Source of the DNA: Symsagittifera roscoffensis
Lineage: Eukaryota > Xenacoelomorpha > Acoela > Convolutidae
Assembly (NCBI RefSeq): GCF_963678635.1
Contig: NC_087063.1
Location: 81,393,574-81,457,573 of the forward strand
Direction of reading: 5' to 3'
DNA length: 64,000 nt
The notes below the pieces were generated by a model, which saw only the letters and a list, made by a program, of their open reading frames with translations, searched no databases and was not told the origin of the DNA. A program made the position numbers and the translations under genes. Within the stretch, counting starts at the first letter, position 1. Every line of letters starts with the position of its first letter. Shown here piece after piece: positions 12,758 through 23,969 of the stretch.

Positions 12758-13157
12758 TGTAACATTCGCCCGTAAGGACATACCGACGGAAAATAAAACT
12801 AGATTCTAAATCGACTGGCTAGCGTCTTAACACAGCTTCAAAAGCTTTTAACCGTCTCTACCAAAGCCAGTTTAATGTTTGGTCCATAAACATTGCGTCG
12901 ACAAAGTCCTGACTATTTGAGGCTATCGGCCAAATTGCGCAAAATAACTTAGTTACATGCGAAAATAGTGAGCTCATGTCTGGGTCTCAGTATCTTCAGC
13001 CCACGAGGTCACTCCGAAAATTAGGGCGATCACTCAACTATAATCTTACTTTTGTTTTTGCTCAGAAGATAAAAGTCATCAGTTCCATCGGAGAAGGATC
13101 AACCCCTTCCCTCAACACCTAGCTTCTCATGTTCTGAAAAACGAATTAGATGTTAAT
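12758..13157 (-). repeat. Partial 5' LTR of element A
   Basis: Starts (plus strand) TGTAACATTCGCCCG and follows the LTRs of B and D for about 400 of some 915 bases. Similarity stops where a TTTA-type microsatellite, taken as the tail of a LINE relic, begins. The rest of this LTR is not found nearby. Confidence 0.75.
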
Positions 13158-14125
13158 AAATAAATAAATAATTAAATAAAAGAATTGGAACATCTCTATA
13201 AAAAGACAAATATATTTCATTTCGAGTCTATCGAGTTTTGAGTCTATCAAAACTGAGAAAGTAGCAGTTTCACTTGTTCTCGTGGCGACTTCTGTGCTTC
13301 AAAGGTACACTGTGAAAGTAGATGCGTGTAGTTATCTGTACTCTGGTCGCAAAATCGACATCGGCATTTTTGTTTTGGACTATAGCAAACTTTGTTTTGA
13401 CAAAGCTTGTGATGGAGTCCATATAACATATTAGCCGCTTATGGCACGGCTTTGAAAACCAATTGGGTTATGCACTAGTTGTTCACATATTCTAGATTTT
13501 GACGAGAACTTGGATATTCCATACCATATTTTCCAAAAATAGCCTCCAACTCAGACTAGAAAGTCTGGCGTTTTTGCGAAATGTCGTAGTCCAAACGTTA
13601 GAGGGGAGAACCAAGGAGCAGAAAAATTTATGGGCGCTCACAAATGATATTTTTCTTATGTCCACTTTGGCAGCTAATATATTCGTTTGTTCGATACCCT
13701 TCTGTTTTCGCTCATTGAAGGGCTGACTGGAGCTGCTTTGAGTATCAAGGTAACTCCTAGGTAACAAAATGAATTAACGAATTCAACTGGGTCTCCGAGG
13801 GAGGTTATTTTGTCTGTACGCTTCAGACGACCGCCTCTTCTAAATTTCATAGCCTTTGTTTTCCCGATTTAAGTTTTTGTCGTTGCATATTTTCCAATCC
13901 TGTAGATTGCTAATTGTCGGTCAAAAAGTTTGTCCGATTTCAGAACTAGATCATATGCGTAGAAAATACACTTTTTCAATAACTTCTGGTAAGACTGCAT
14001 TAAACAGAATGAAAAGCAGTGGGGATAATTTATAGCTTGAGAATGCGTTAAAATTGTAAATTCAAACAAACGTTTTCGCACATTTTTGTGCATCTTCAGG
14101 TTTCAAAAATTCTAAACAATCTGTA
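13158..14125 (-). mobile_element. 5'-truncated LINE (non-LTR retrotransposon) relic
   Basis: Minus-strand fragments read, in order, LSPLLFILFNAVLPEV, FYAYDLVLKSDKLFDRQL (a mutated YADD catalytic motif), MKFRRGG..., CYLGVTL and a C-terminal knuckle CRFCDQSTDNYTHLLSQC. This is the order of the RT palm/thumb and Cys-His knuckle of non-LTR elements. Frames are broken several times. The 3' end carries a TTTA-rich tail at about 13158-13180, as LINE ends often do. Its 5' side is cut by the LTR of element B. Confidence 0.65.
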
Positions 14126-15040
14126 TGTAACATTCGCCCGGAAGATACATATCGACGAAAAATAAAACTAGGTCCTAAAACGACTGGCCAACGTCTAAAC
14201 AGAGCTTTACATGCTTTTAACCGTCTCTACCAAAGCCAGTACTTTTGGTGGTCTTTCCAACATCGGGTCGACAAAAACGTTACTGTTCTCCGGCTTCGAC
14301 CAGAACGCTCAAATTAACTTAATGACATGCAAAAATAGTGAGCTCATGGCTGGGTCTCAGTATCGCCAGACCACGAGGTCACTCCTAAAAACAGGGCTAC
14401 TACTATTTATTGAATTATTATTGTTTTTGCTCAGTCGATAAAAATCATCATCTCCATCGAAGATGGATCAACCCTTTCCCCTAATGGCTAGCTTCTCATC
14501 CTAGCAAAATGAATTTAGAGGTTAATTAAATTCAATTCAGGTCATAATAAGGAAGCTAAAAGTTTGTATAAAATGATAAAAGTTCCTGTCCCGAGACCCC
14601 TCCGGATTCTCGAATCCGGGGTAATAAGACCTTTAACTTCCTCCCGGAAGGCTGTCTTCCATCCTTCACCGTTGTTTGCAACGGCCTTGCAACTATTGTA
14701 GCGACACAATAGTTGCAACTCGGAACGGTCTCTGCTATTCCTGTTTTTTTCCTGATTCCGATTCTCTATTTTTCCTTTGTTGTCGTCGTCGCAACTATCG
14801 TTGTTGTGTTTTATTTCGGTTTTTTCTCTAAAATGGCCGTTTTTGACGTTTCTTAGAATTGTTAAGTCATCAATTCGAATTTTTAAAATTTATGAATTTC
14901 CAAATCCTTCAGCCTTCCCGATTTGTCCAATCGTTCGAATAACGCTCTTATTCCTTCAAAATCGCCAACTCGGAAGGTTCGCCACCAAAAACTCAAAACT
15001 GCTGCGTTTGCATCTTTGTCCATTCTGGTCGAATGTCACA
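14126..15040 (-). repeat. 3' LTR of element B
   Basis: Plus-strand ends are TGTAACATTCG and CGAATGTCACA, an imperfect terminal inverted repeat with TG...CA borders. It matches 36629-37539 and 51017-51937. It contains several CCGGA-type motifs seen in the leader and a 13-bp perfect hairpin. The internal side at 15041 carries a purine-rich tract (minus strand), which identifies this copy as the 3' LTR. Confidence 0.88.
14687..14718. other. Perfect 13-bp hairpin in the LTR
   Basis: TTGCAACTATTGT and its exact reverse complement are separated by six bases. The same hairpin is present in the LTR of element D at 51586-51617 with a different loop. In the 5' LTR of B one arm is deleted (near 37210). 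Conservation of the stem between two elements suggests a role in RNA or DNA folding, such as a polyadenylation or packaging structure. Confidence 0.7.
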
Positions 15041-15052
15041 TACTCCGTGGAC
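15041..15052 (-). promoter_or_regulatory. Polypurine tract at the 3' LTR of element B (mutated)
   Basis: The minus strand reads GTCCACGGAGTA directly before the LTR. Elements D and E have GTCCGGGGAGTA at the same place, so this copy carries changes in the G run. The tract primes plus-strand DNA synthesis in LTR elements (family knowledge). Confidence 0.6.
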
Positions 15053-15867
15053 AGTCCGGTCAATGTCCTCATTGAATCTCGCAATGTTCGTAAAATTGGT
15101 TCAGTGTCATCGAACAGAGTTTACAAAATGCACGAAATTACTCTTATCCGCGTCATATCGACTCACTGCAGAATATAAATGGCATCATACTACATCACTA
15201 TAGCCTTCAAATTCTTTCATTAATCTGCACACGAGGATATGACCCAAGATAAAAACATCTTTTCTGACTTCCAATGTCAATGCCCTGATTAAAAACTTTT
15301 CTCCTAGATTTTTAAAAGATGTCGGTTTGCAGGACAGTCCTGCCAACCAACAAGCTAAAATTATCCTACTATGCTTCTTCCCTTCGGAAATCTTGCTTGT
15401 TATTGTCCTAAATATTAAAACTAAGAAACTCTGTGGTTAGAAAGAACAATGAAACAATCTCCCTCTTCGAGAAATTACCCAAGCCTTTCATACCACCACA
15501 AAGTGATTAGTTCTCCTAGTTGATTAAAAACAGTCATGCAGGCTAAAATATTTATATATACTCTTTACTCAAGCCTTTCTAAATAAATAGTAAGTAATTG
15601 TCTCTAAAACCACTAACTAAAATCAAAATGCAAATTTATAAATGCAACAAATTCTTTAATGTTCAAAGCTCAACTAAATGTTTCAGTTTCCAATTACAAC
15701 TTGGTTGCTTAGTTTCTCATTTTAGTTTTTTCACACACATAAAACAATTTTGAGTTTTTATTTCTTCTTCTTCGTCACTCCTTCTTCTTCTTTTTTCGTC
15801 GCTTAGAAGTTCTAAAACTTCTAAATTCTTCTAAATTTCTTTTTTTTCTTGTTCTTTCGACCGTTTG
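15053..15867 (-). other. Non-coding region between ORF3 and 3' LTR of element B
   Basis: The first ~460 bases align with 51950-52396 of element D, showing it is element sequence. A second purine-rich stretch (C/T-rich on the plus strand, about 15757-15858, many TTC repeats) lies right after the ORF3 stop. No open frame is supported. Confidence 0.6.
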
Positions 15868-17800
15868 TCAATGTTCCATCTCTTCCTCCTGTGACACTGA
15901 CTCCGCACTTTCAGTTTCTGTGTATTGCAACACATCGTTAGCTATTCTGACGCTGTTGGAAGCAGTCCTCCAACACTTCTGCTCTTCTACCCTCTGTTTG
16001 CAACAAGGTAGGGGATCCACGTTAGATTCTCTGTTTCGGCAGAAGCTGTTGTGGAGACACAACGTCACGATTCTTCCAAATCTTCCTTCAACATCTCTTC
16101 CTTCTCCCTTCCACTCGTCCTGGAATTTTTTTTTACAGCGGTGGTCACTGCATTCCGATGAGTCACGAAAGCTCGCTTGAAAGCTCCTGCTCCAATGTCC
16201 AGCTGATATCCACTGTACACCCTGCCGTGCCTCGATATATGCTTTTTGGCATATTCGTACAACCATGCAGTCATGTAAGCTCTGAACCATGGCATCAATT
16301 GTCTTCTTACCCATATCTTTTCCACTTCCATCGGAATGTTTAGAATCTTGCTCATTGTCTCAAAAAGATTTAAATCTTTTAGACAATCCAATTTCTGCAA
16401 CTGTTCTCTCGTCGGTGCATCCTGTCTATTGTTTTCTCTCATATGAACTTCCAGCCATCGCATCGCTATCATAACTCCCACTATCACTTTTGTTATGGGC
16501 CGTGATGAGTCTGGTAAACCCATGGAGAGCAGCTCTCCAGAGTCCCAGATCAACCACAGATTACTACACTCGGGATACCACCAGGTCTGCAGCAAGCAGT
16601 GGCAGGGAAACTCGTCATGTGTCAACATGATGGTCCTCCAATTACGTTTTCCCGAAGCTTCCAGTAATGGTTTCACTTCCATCATCACTCGGTGGACTTC
16701 ATCATTCTCGTCAATTGCTTGTGTTGTCTCTCTAGGGTTTTCACACAATCCAGACCTCCACAAACGTGACCTTCCAGTCCACAGACTTCCGCCAGACAGC
16801 TGCCAGGTTTGACCCAGTCTTCTGGTCCCCAGCCAGGCAACTCCACTTTGTCTTCCTTGTTGCTCCTAGAGGCTGTTATCATCACATTATATATGATGTT
16901 AAGGTCACGCAGATTACAGTCTGCGTTCAGCTCCCTCTGCACGTCTTGTGTCGCCCGTAATATCGAGTCAGCATTGGGACTAGGACACCATGATGGTCTC
17001 ATCAGTTCCCACACTATCATCAAGCTCGTTCTCAGTAGTTCATCTGAGAATCCCAACTCAAACTCCCATCTTTTCTCGGATTTTGGCACGGAAGGTGCAG
17101 TCACCTCTTCTTCCAAGACCAGTCCCAATTTGGTCTGTGGATTATTAGCGCTCTTAATCGTTACAATCCTTGACGTCCAGAATCTTAGCAACACTGCCTG
17201 CTCGTAATCGAAGAAGCAATCGCGTATGTCTTCTCTCAGGAAAGGGTTGTACGCTATCCCAATGATTCCGGACACGTAGCTGTACGACTTCTTCTTGATC
17301 GGCCCACAGTTCTCACTGGATTTCGGTAGTGCCCCCATAGATTCTTTAGTGAGTCGCAGCTCCTTGTTTGAAAATCTCCTGATTTCGTCTATCTTTCTCA
17401 TGGGCTCTAACTCCTCAGGTTCTTTCATATTCACCCTCATCGGCTTGCTTTGATGCATCTCCAGCAGTGCTAGCAAGAGTAAGGCTTTTGCTCGTTCATC
17501 GCCCTCCCTCAACATCTTGACACAGTTGTTCAATGCTGGTACTGAAATCTGCTCTACCAGGAATCGAATGAAACAGAGAGCATCTCTCCGCTTCGCGCAC
17601 GCTACTGCCATTCCTTCATGGATTATCAGATCCCTCAGGTTCGTCATCAGGAATATTTTTTCTTCTTTTGACTTTTTCCTTTCTTCTGAGTCATATTCCC
17701 CGCGAGTTAATCCCATCATGCACCAGGCGAACCTCAATTGTAATTCGGTTCTCACGTAAGGTACTGCCATGAGAGCGTGTATTCTCGGCGTAGTCCTCAT
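15868..17800 (-). pseudogene. ORF3 C-terminal region of element B (cysteine-rich module)
   Basis: Three overlapping frames (17800-16685, 16763-16065, 16314-15868) form the end of ORF3. Key features are PGSCLAEVCGLEGHVCGGLDC, a C-x4-C-x6-C-x4-C cluster, and FPCHCLLQTWWYPECSNLWLIWD. Both are conserved in element E (39816-41684), although E and B belong to different families. Compared with E, B lacks about 500 bp near 16740 and has a frameshift at the T run near 16130. The spacing suggests metal binding, but I recognise no named domain. TAA is followed directly by ATG at 17800, although the same frame is open on both sides, so this is probably an in-frame stop rather than a gene boundary. Confidence 0.65.
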
Positions 17801-19730
17801 TTACTCTTCGAAGTACTTCAACACCACTGCTTTCCATGGAAGGCTCACTAACTGCTCAATCGTTTCCGCCTGCATCTCGGATGACGCTAAAGTTCCATAT
17901 GCCTTCTGCTTGAGAGTGGTGCCTCGCAACATTGTCTCCAGATAACCTTCCATGGCCATTTCGTCTTCCAGAGCCATCACATACCCTCTAGCCGAGTTTC
18001 GATATTCTAACATCTCCATGTATCCACCGGCGGGTTCATCTATTGACACAGTCTCCGACACTGTCAGTCAGTTATACTCCACTGGTGCTAGTTGTCCTGC
18101 GACACTTCCCTTTCCGTGGTTCATGGGAGATGGTTTAAAGTCTTTCATCGTGCTTTCTCCACATTGGCTAAGTATTTCCATTTCTAAGGTTGCTCCAGTC
18201 AGAGTGCGGTCACTCCTTTTGGATTTGTAACCTGTCGACTTTATCCCTGCCATGAGAATGGGTGGCACCATCGCTACATTGGTCAACATTCTGTTCGTGC
18301 CAGGTAATTGATAATCACCTTGTCCCAAATCCATGGCCTCTTCGACTCGTTTTCGTTTCGCTGAATTGACAGCTTTTATTGATATCTCTGAATCCACCTT
18401 CGTCTTTCCTACTCTCCTCGGCATCACCTTGCGACCTAACTCCATCTTCATCTCATTGATCTAATCAATCACCAATTTGGATCGCATCGTTCCCCACCTG
18501 GTTCTTGACAGATAAACCACCTCTCCTTTACCATCCTGCGGTGTCATCTTGATGGGAGAGTTCGCCTCACTTTCATCAGTGGCGGAGTCAATCAACAACT
18601 CACTCAATCTCCCTTCACACTCATCAAGTTTGTCAAGGACTTCCCGCATCAATGGTCGGTTGAGACCTGTTTTCAAAATGGACTGGGTCCCATAGCTCTG
18701 AACCACTGTCCAGACTTCTTCCATGAACGCCACTCTGTCCAATCTGCATCCCGTCCTACTTTCATGGTCTCGATGATGTACTTCCCACTCTTCTTCGGGC
18801 AACGTTCCCAAGAAAGGTACTCTGGCTGAGCCCTTCATTCTTCTTCTCCTTGGTGATTCCATGAGGCTTCTTTGTTCGTTATTTCTTGAATTGCCAGGAG
18901 AGCTGCTCTCCGGCAAATTCCGTTTCATTTCCGTAAAGGCTGACGGAAGTTCCAGTGTCGAAATGCCTTCATCCGCTGGCTCAGTCGTCTCCAACGTATC
19001 CGCGTTGTTCTCAAGATCACTGAAGATATTGAAATCCAGGCTGGATACTCCTCTTGTCGATGCCCTGTCGTCTTCCCCACCAGCTTGACTTGCATCGGTT
19101 CTTCCGCTTGACGGCTTCCTCCCTGTCCGTCATCTCCTACTGACATATCCTTCTTCGAGCTTGAGGGCCCCTGCTTTTCATTGTCGGCCCCTTCCGGGAA
19201 TTTCGGTATGATCAGTGTGCCAGCTGATCCATCTTCCTCTTCTCCATGGACCACTTTGATTTCCTCGCAGCCGAAGGGTGCTAGGAAGGTTCTCACCTGC
19301 AGTGTTCCTCCTACTTTCAATTCCGGTTTCACATTAGTCAGGATCAAGGAGGCCTCAGACAGTTCGGCCTCTCATCTTCATAGTCGCTAAGCCTAATCCC
19401 GCCCATTCCTCGTGCTTGCTTATTCGCCTCCTCGTCGCTTGATCCGTATAGGCAAATCATGTGTATTGTAACACGGCGGCCTTTCTCCCCACAAAGTATG
19501 GATCCATCGTTCTCACGAAATTTCCTATTCTCCTTTCTTTGGTTTCAAATGCTCTCAACCTAGGAGTTTGTACCACGGAGACTGCTCCGAGCAACATCCT
19601 TCATATCAGAGGGGATTCGGGGATTTCTTCCGGCAGCTTCTCGTAATGACCCCAATCCTTCGTCTCTTCTCTCACCTTGTGATATGCTGCAGTGAGACGA
19701 GGCACTCTGTTTATCTCACCATTCGTTTTA
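17801..19730 (-). pseudogene. ORF3 middle region of element B (broken, function unknown)
   Basis: Frames 18994-18461, 18451-18068 and 18061-17801 are all in the same phase as 17800-16685 and are separated only by single stop codons (TAG, TGA, TAA). This indicates one long coding sequence with point nonsense changes. 19347-18925 and the piece before it (SDEEANKQARGMGGIRL, near 19420) are in other phases. Composition is hydrophilic with acidic and Arg-rich patches. No homologous copy exists in D (deleted) or E (deleted), so conservation cannot be tested here. Confidence 0.5.
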
Positions 19731-20837
19731 TCATAGGGTCTCGATGTGTCCTCTTTTTACTTCCCCCATGCGATCACGGAAGTGATCGTCAAAGTTGATG
19801 ACCGTCATTTCTGGCTCTGATATTTTCGCAAACAACAGATCTTCGCTCATGAGCTCCCGCAACACGTGCTGCTCACAGCAGTTCAGCGCACTACCGTCCA
19901 CTGCTGATATGAGGTTCAGGTGCAGCACCGACCTCCTGTACGCCTCCACCTTGACATCAGGGAACGCAAATAAGACTGCTGGTCCATAGATCACTGTCAC
20001 AAACTCCGTGGCCCCTCTGATCAACGCTAAGGGATCAGTCCTCATGCCCAAGCCCAGATCGGTTAGTAGGGGCATGCCCCCAACATGTCGTCTCACATCT
20101 TCCTCTCTCTCGATAGTCTCATCTTCTCCCGTTCCAAAGCGATTTTGTTGTAGGAGATATTGGATAAGAGTGTGTCTCATGTCTTTTATCTTATTCCACG
20201 AGTCCGTGGCTTTCTTCATGTCCAATTTTCTCACCTTTTCCTTCATCTGCTCTGGACAACATGTCAGTTTCATTAATCCTCCCAAGTTCCCGTGAGTAAT
20301 CGCAATCAACGTTAGAAGTCCATCCAACCGCAGGTTCTGAACTCCTTCGGTGAGCAGTACCGCCGGTCCTTTCACAAAACTCTCAGCTCCAAACGTCACA
20401 AACAAGGGTAGTAGCTCCACAATCGATATTTCCACTACCTCTTGGAGGAATTCCTTTATCAAATAATGGGAAACTTTCGGGTAAACTTTCGCCAAGAAGG
20501 ACGCGGTCCATCCGGCTCCCAACCCTTCCAGCATGCTATCTGTTGGCTCAAAGCCTTCTTCCCCCTTCACTTCCTGGGTCCAGAAGGTTTCCAAGGTAAT
20601 CTGGCTCATTATATTCACAAAATCAGCCGTCTTTTTTTCAGCATTTTCCGCTAGGTTTACCTCCTTCAACAAGTAGGCATGGATTTTCTCCTGTGAATTC
20701 TTCCTTCTCGCGCTCTCACCTGTTACTTCCAATGCTCGGAGCCATAAGTCGTTTGACATCGCTGTGATCACTCGATGGTCGTCGTCTATTCCCCGTTTAA
20801 GTTTGAGCTGTCGACTGAAGTTGGATGTGCAGCGCAT
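19731..20837 (-). pseudogene. ORF3 helical region of element B
   Basis: A 368-codon open stretch in phase 2. It begins SNFSRQLKLKRGIDDDHRVI, aligning with element D near 53050, and contains ITLETFWTQEVKG, LGAGWTASFLAKVYPKVSHY and HYLIKEFLQEVVEISIVELL. Relative to D it lacks about 130 bp after KNSQEK in frame, and the join to the preceding SGNH-like module is lost through a deletion near 20835. It looks largely alpha-helical with no signal peptide or convincing membrane span. I do not recognise the fold. Confidence 0.6.
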
Positions 20838-21993
20838 GGTCCTTGAATCCTCTCATCGAGTTCGAGATATCTGACCACACCGCAGGTAGTTCTGCCCTGA
20901 GTGGTCTCAGGTTCTCCATCTCTATCATGCAATTTGGGGCTGATATGATCACATCATATTTCCCTTCCGAAAGCAAGGTCACGATCGCATACACGAACTT
21001 CAATCCATCCGGGAGACATGCATACCCCGGAGACAGCGCGAACACTACTCTCGGTGTCACCTTGTTGAACGACCCCTCCTTCGTCGCATCCACCACCTCA
21101 CCCATTGACTCCAGGATATCCTTTATCGCTGGCCACACTGCATTTTCTGCCATTGCAGGATCTCTGAGTCTGCTCAAAAAACCTCTACTGTGCAAGTGGT
21201 CATTGATGCCAGCAAACACGATCGTGACTGGGTTCATGTCCGTCTGTCTTTGCACCCCTATTGCCAGAGATACGGCTTGCAGTAGGTCCAGGTCAACCGC
21301 TGCCAACATTATGACATCCGGCCAAAACAGAGTCTTGGAAGTGTACACGAACTCTGAATTCGCTACTATCATAATCTTGGCCTTCCTCATTTCTGCTTTG
21401 TCGTACGCGGCAAAGATGGTCTCATCTTTCTGTATCACTTTCAATCCGCCGTACCTTTGGACGTCACCATCTTGACTCACTTGTTTCGGGTATATTCTAT
21501 CTTTCACATGACCTGGGGGTGAGCTCACTTGCCTGAACATCTTCACATGTTGTCCGATCGGCGCCCTTGTTACCAAAAATCTTCCAGGTCTCTCTTCTCG
21601 ATTCCCTTCATCATGATTCAACCTCACGTCCTGCAATGATCTTGCGTTCACTGGTCCCATCGTGTTATTAGAGGGCAGTCCCTCTAGGTCAGCAAATCTC
21701 AAGGGCGTCGTGGAGCTGAAATTTATGCCAGCGGATATTAACCAGTCTACACCTGTTATCGAGTACAGTCTACTGACGGATAGCCTCGCTCCATTCAGCA
21801 TCCTCCTGGCGTCCTCGATGAAGCTCACCCTCTGGAGATCCAGCTTCATCAGTTCGTCCTTGTACACATGCCAGGGAGATGGTATGGGTCTTGACCACAT
21901 CAATGAGCCTCTATCCGGGCGTCTCTCCTCTCGACTGGTACTTGTCGTCTCCGATCTCGTGTCTGATCTGGACGTGCCAGTTGCCTCTTCCAT
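20797..21993 (-). pseudogene. ORF3 second SGNH-like module of element B (degenerate)
   Basis: A 398-codon open stretch. Residues about 203-275 read KAKIMIVANSEFVYTSK, PDVIMLAAVD and IVFAGINDHLHSRG. This resembles SGNH hydrolase blocks I and III, with ANS in place of GDS and GIND in place of GTND. KVTPRVVFALSPGY follows as a beta-strand/loop. No obvious DxxH block was found at the end, so it is more likely a pseudo-hydrolase than an enzyme. The same module in element D (53562-52387 with 54765-53566) is nearly identical, with one in-frame stop. Confidence 0.6.
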
Positions 21994-21997
21994 TGGG

Positions 21998-23098
21998 TTA
22001 ACTTCTCCTAGGATGAATGGTCCTCCTCACCGGCGCTTCTCCAAATCTATCCTGCACGTCCGTCCTTTGACCTGGTTCGCTGGAGCTCTGTTGTCTGTAG
22101 TTCGTGACGGCCGGGACCGTCCCCAAGCGTAATTCCAGGCTAGGACGCACAAATGTGGTAATCACCGTGTCATTCGATGTTCCTTCCTCTTTCAGCACTC
22201 CGGTGTCAAAGAGTTCTGCTTCTAACTCATCCAATAGCTCTTGGTAGACTCGATTCAACCAAGCCTGTCCTTCTATACTATCGAAGTGGATGCCGTCCGT
22301 GGTCAGCCTGGCCTGATCCATAGCTCTCAACTCATGTTCAATGTCCATGAGGATCATTCTCCCGGCATTCTGACTTGCGAGATTCCTCAGGATGTTATTC
22401 CACCTGACGAATCCTTCGTTGTGCCGTCTCCCTGCTGCTGTCAAGCTCCTTGTATTCATTGGCACAGTGCAAACGGTCAGTACCGCGCAATTGAATTTCT
22501 GCCAGAGAGTAGTAAAGAAGCACACCATCATTGATTCACATAGTGTTTCCTGCTCATCCGAACCTCTAGAGATGTCATTCGTTCCAACCAGGATCATCAC
22601 ATTGGGGATTCTCCCTGGATTTATTAGTTCCACCATTCGATTTAACTGGGCTATCATCGCACCTCCGAAGGCCATCGCCGTGGTGACCCAAGAGATCCTC
22701 AAATTCGATAGTACTCTGACCAAGCTGTCTCCCATTATCAGATGTGATGTCCCCAGTGGCGGTTGTTGCAGGTTTACTGCCGGGTTCCAAGTCGCTCGAT
22801 TGAAGCAAGCTCTCGGATCTGTCTCCGGAACTCCCGTGAAATTATATCTCAATTGATTGTTCTTTTGTACGTCTATCACACGTGACACTTTCTTCGCTGG
22901 CATCTTCTGTATTCTTCTCTCTGGGGCCTTAGAGCTCCCCATTAGTGGCGTCACGTCACTTATTCCCTGTCTGATCACGGTCTGGGAGAGTCGTACTCTA
23001 CCCGTGTCGTCAATCGTTCCATAGGGTGCAGTCACCCCGGAACCTGGCGCATTCTTGTTGGCGACCAGTCGTCCAGCTGTCTCTATCAGCTTCCTCAC
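21998..23098 (-). pseudogene. ORF3 SGNH (GDSL-type) hydrolase domain of element B
   Basis: The 366-codon frame holds the full set of SGNH blocks: LIMGDSLVRVL (Ser about residue 125), AFGGAMIAQL (block II Gly), VMILVGTNDISRG (Asn about 174) and TTDGIHFDSIEGQAW (Asp 268, His 271). The domain length of about 170 residues and strand/helix alternation fit the fold. Family members are esterases or acyl/acetyl hydrolases, but the substrate cannot be read from sequence. Upstream lies a basic linker (MPAKKVSRVIDVQKNN). The frame is shifted from 23969-23010 by a deletion near 23100 and from 21993-20797 near 21998, so in this copy it is isolated. The domain itself is intact. Confidence 0.75.
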
Positions 23099-23969
23099 CG
23101 TTTGTCATAGGGTCCGGGATTGTTACTCGATCTGTTGCTGTCGGGAGCCGTGTCTCCGTTGTCTGACTCATTTCTCGTGGCGTCAAGAGCTCCATCGGGG
23201 ACTGCCCACGAGGAATACTCCTTGCAGGTATCACCTTCTCCACGGCCGTGGTCAGCGCCCTGCGTTCCGATCGCTCCTTGTAGTCCTGCCTCAAGCGCTC
23301 AATTTCTTCACCCTGCTTTCTGTTACAGTCTTCGAACAATCTTTTCCACATGTCTCTGTCGTCATCCGCAATGAGCATGGTCTTAGTCACCTCGTCCAGC
23401 TCCCTTTTTGTCCTTTCCAGTTCGTCTTTTATCCCATCCAGATCTTGCATGGTTTGGTTAGTCTGAACCCTCTGTTCTACTTTCACCCTCTTTGGTGGCA
23501 CAGCTGCTCTCAGTGGTGAACCAGACGAGGCAGCCTCGCTGTTCATCTCCTGATGCATCCTCGTCAGCCCAGGTTTGGGCTCGGAGGGCATAGGCATTTC
23601 ACTTGGTTGGTAAGTCCTAGAACTTCCCAATCCAGGCTCATTCGCCAAGTCACTCCCTGAGAGAGCCCCGTTTCTCCACCTCATCACTCTCATGTTCGGG
23701 CGGTCTAGTACTCCCCTCTCTCCATATGCTGCCATCAATAGGACTTCCGTGGGGCGGTCCCCACGGTTGTCATGCCCCAAGATGTTGATCAGGGCGGTCA
23801 GCAACATGACTACCTCTGGGTCCTCCAGAGCGAAGTCTCGATCCATTAGCCGACGATAGATCGCATCTATCATCGGTCCTACATATGCCTCTGCCAGGTC
23901 CATCAATTCATCCAAGTTGAAATTCTCCATACTGTTCTTCAGATTCGATTTGATTTGATTTGATTTCAA
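23010..23969 (-). pseudogene. ORF3 N-terminal region of element B (helical, coiled coil)
   Basis: Starts most likely at the ATG for MENFNLDELMDLAEAYVG (23932-23930), because element D starts with the same residues (MDNFNLDEL at 56254). The in-frame ATG further upstream, inside an ATCAA repeat, is not shared. The N-terminal ~90 residues are helical (EDPEVVMLLTALINILG). A proline-rich, Ser-rich linker follows, then a coiled coil near residues 165-240 (DELERTKRELDEVTKTML). The frame is lost near 23100 where D continues into the hydrolase. No signal peptide, which argues against an envelope glycoprotein. Confidence 0.65.

Larger units (their letters stand above)
5635..13157 (-). mobile_element. 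Element A: decayed, truncated Ty3/gypsy copy (family 1)
   Basis: Minus-strand order is partial 5' LTR (12758-13157), primer-binding site, leader, gag start at 9672, gag, protease and the start of the protease-RT linker. Everything after that (RT, RNase H, integrase, ORF3, 3' LTR) is missing. The last preserved linker sequence is folded back on itself as an inverted duplication. Frames are broken many times and similarity to element B is visibly lower than between the two LTRs of B, so this is the oldest gypsy copy here. Confidence 0.85.

Noticed and set aside
17801-18061. Separate small genes within the ORF3 middle region
   Set aside because: Successive frames share one phase and are split only by single stop codons, so they are pieces of one decayed ORF.
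20825-21475. Plus-strand 216-codon frame, with a partner at 52964-53695
   Set aside because: Exact antisense shadow of the second SGNH-like module; its conservation is explained by the minus-strand coding.
15868-23969. ORF3 as a retroviral-type envelope glycoprotein
   Set aside because: Position fits, but no signal peptide, no transmembrane anchor and no cysteine-rich ectodomain pattern was seen at the expected places. SGNH motifs point elsewhere.
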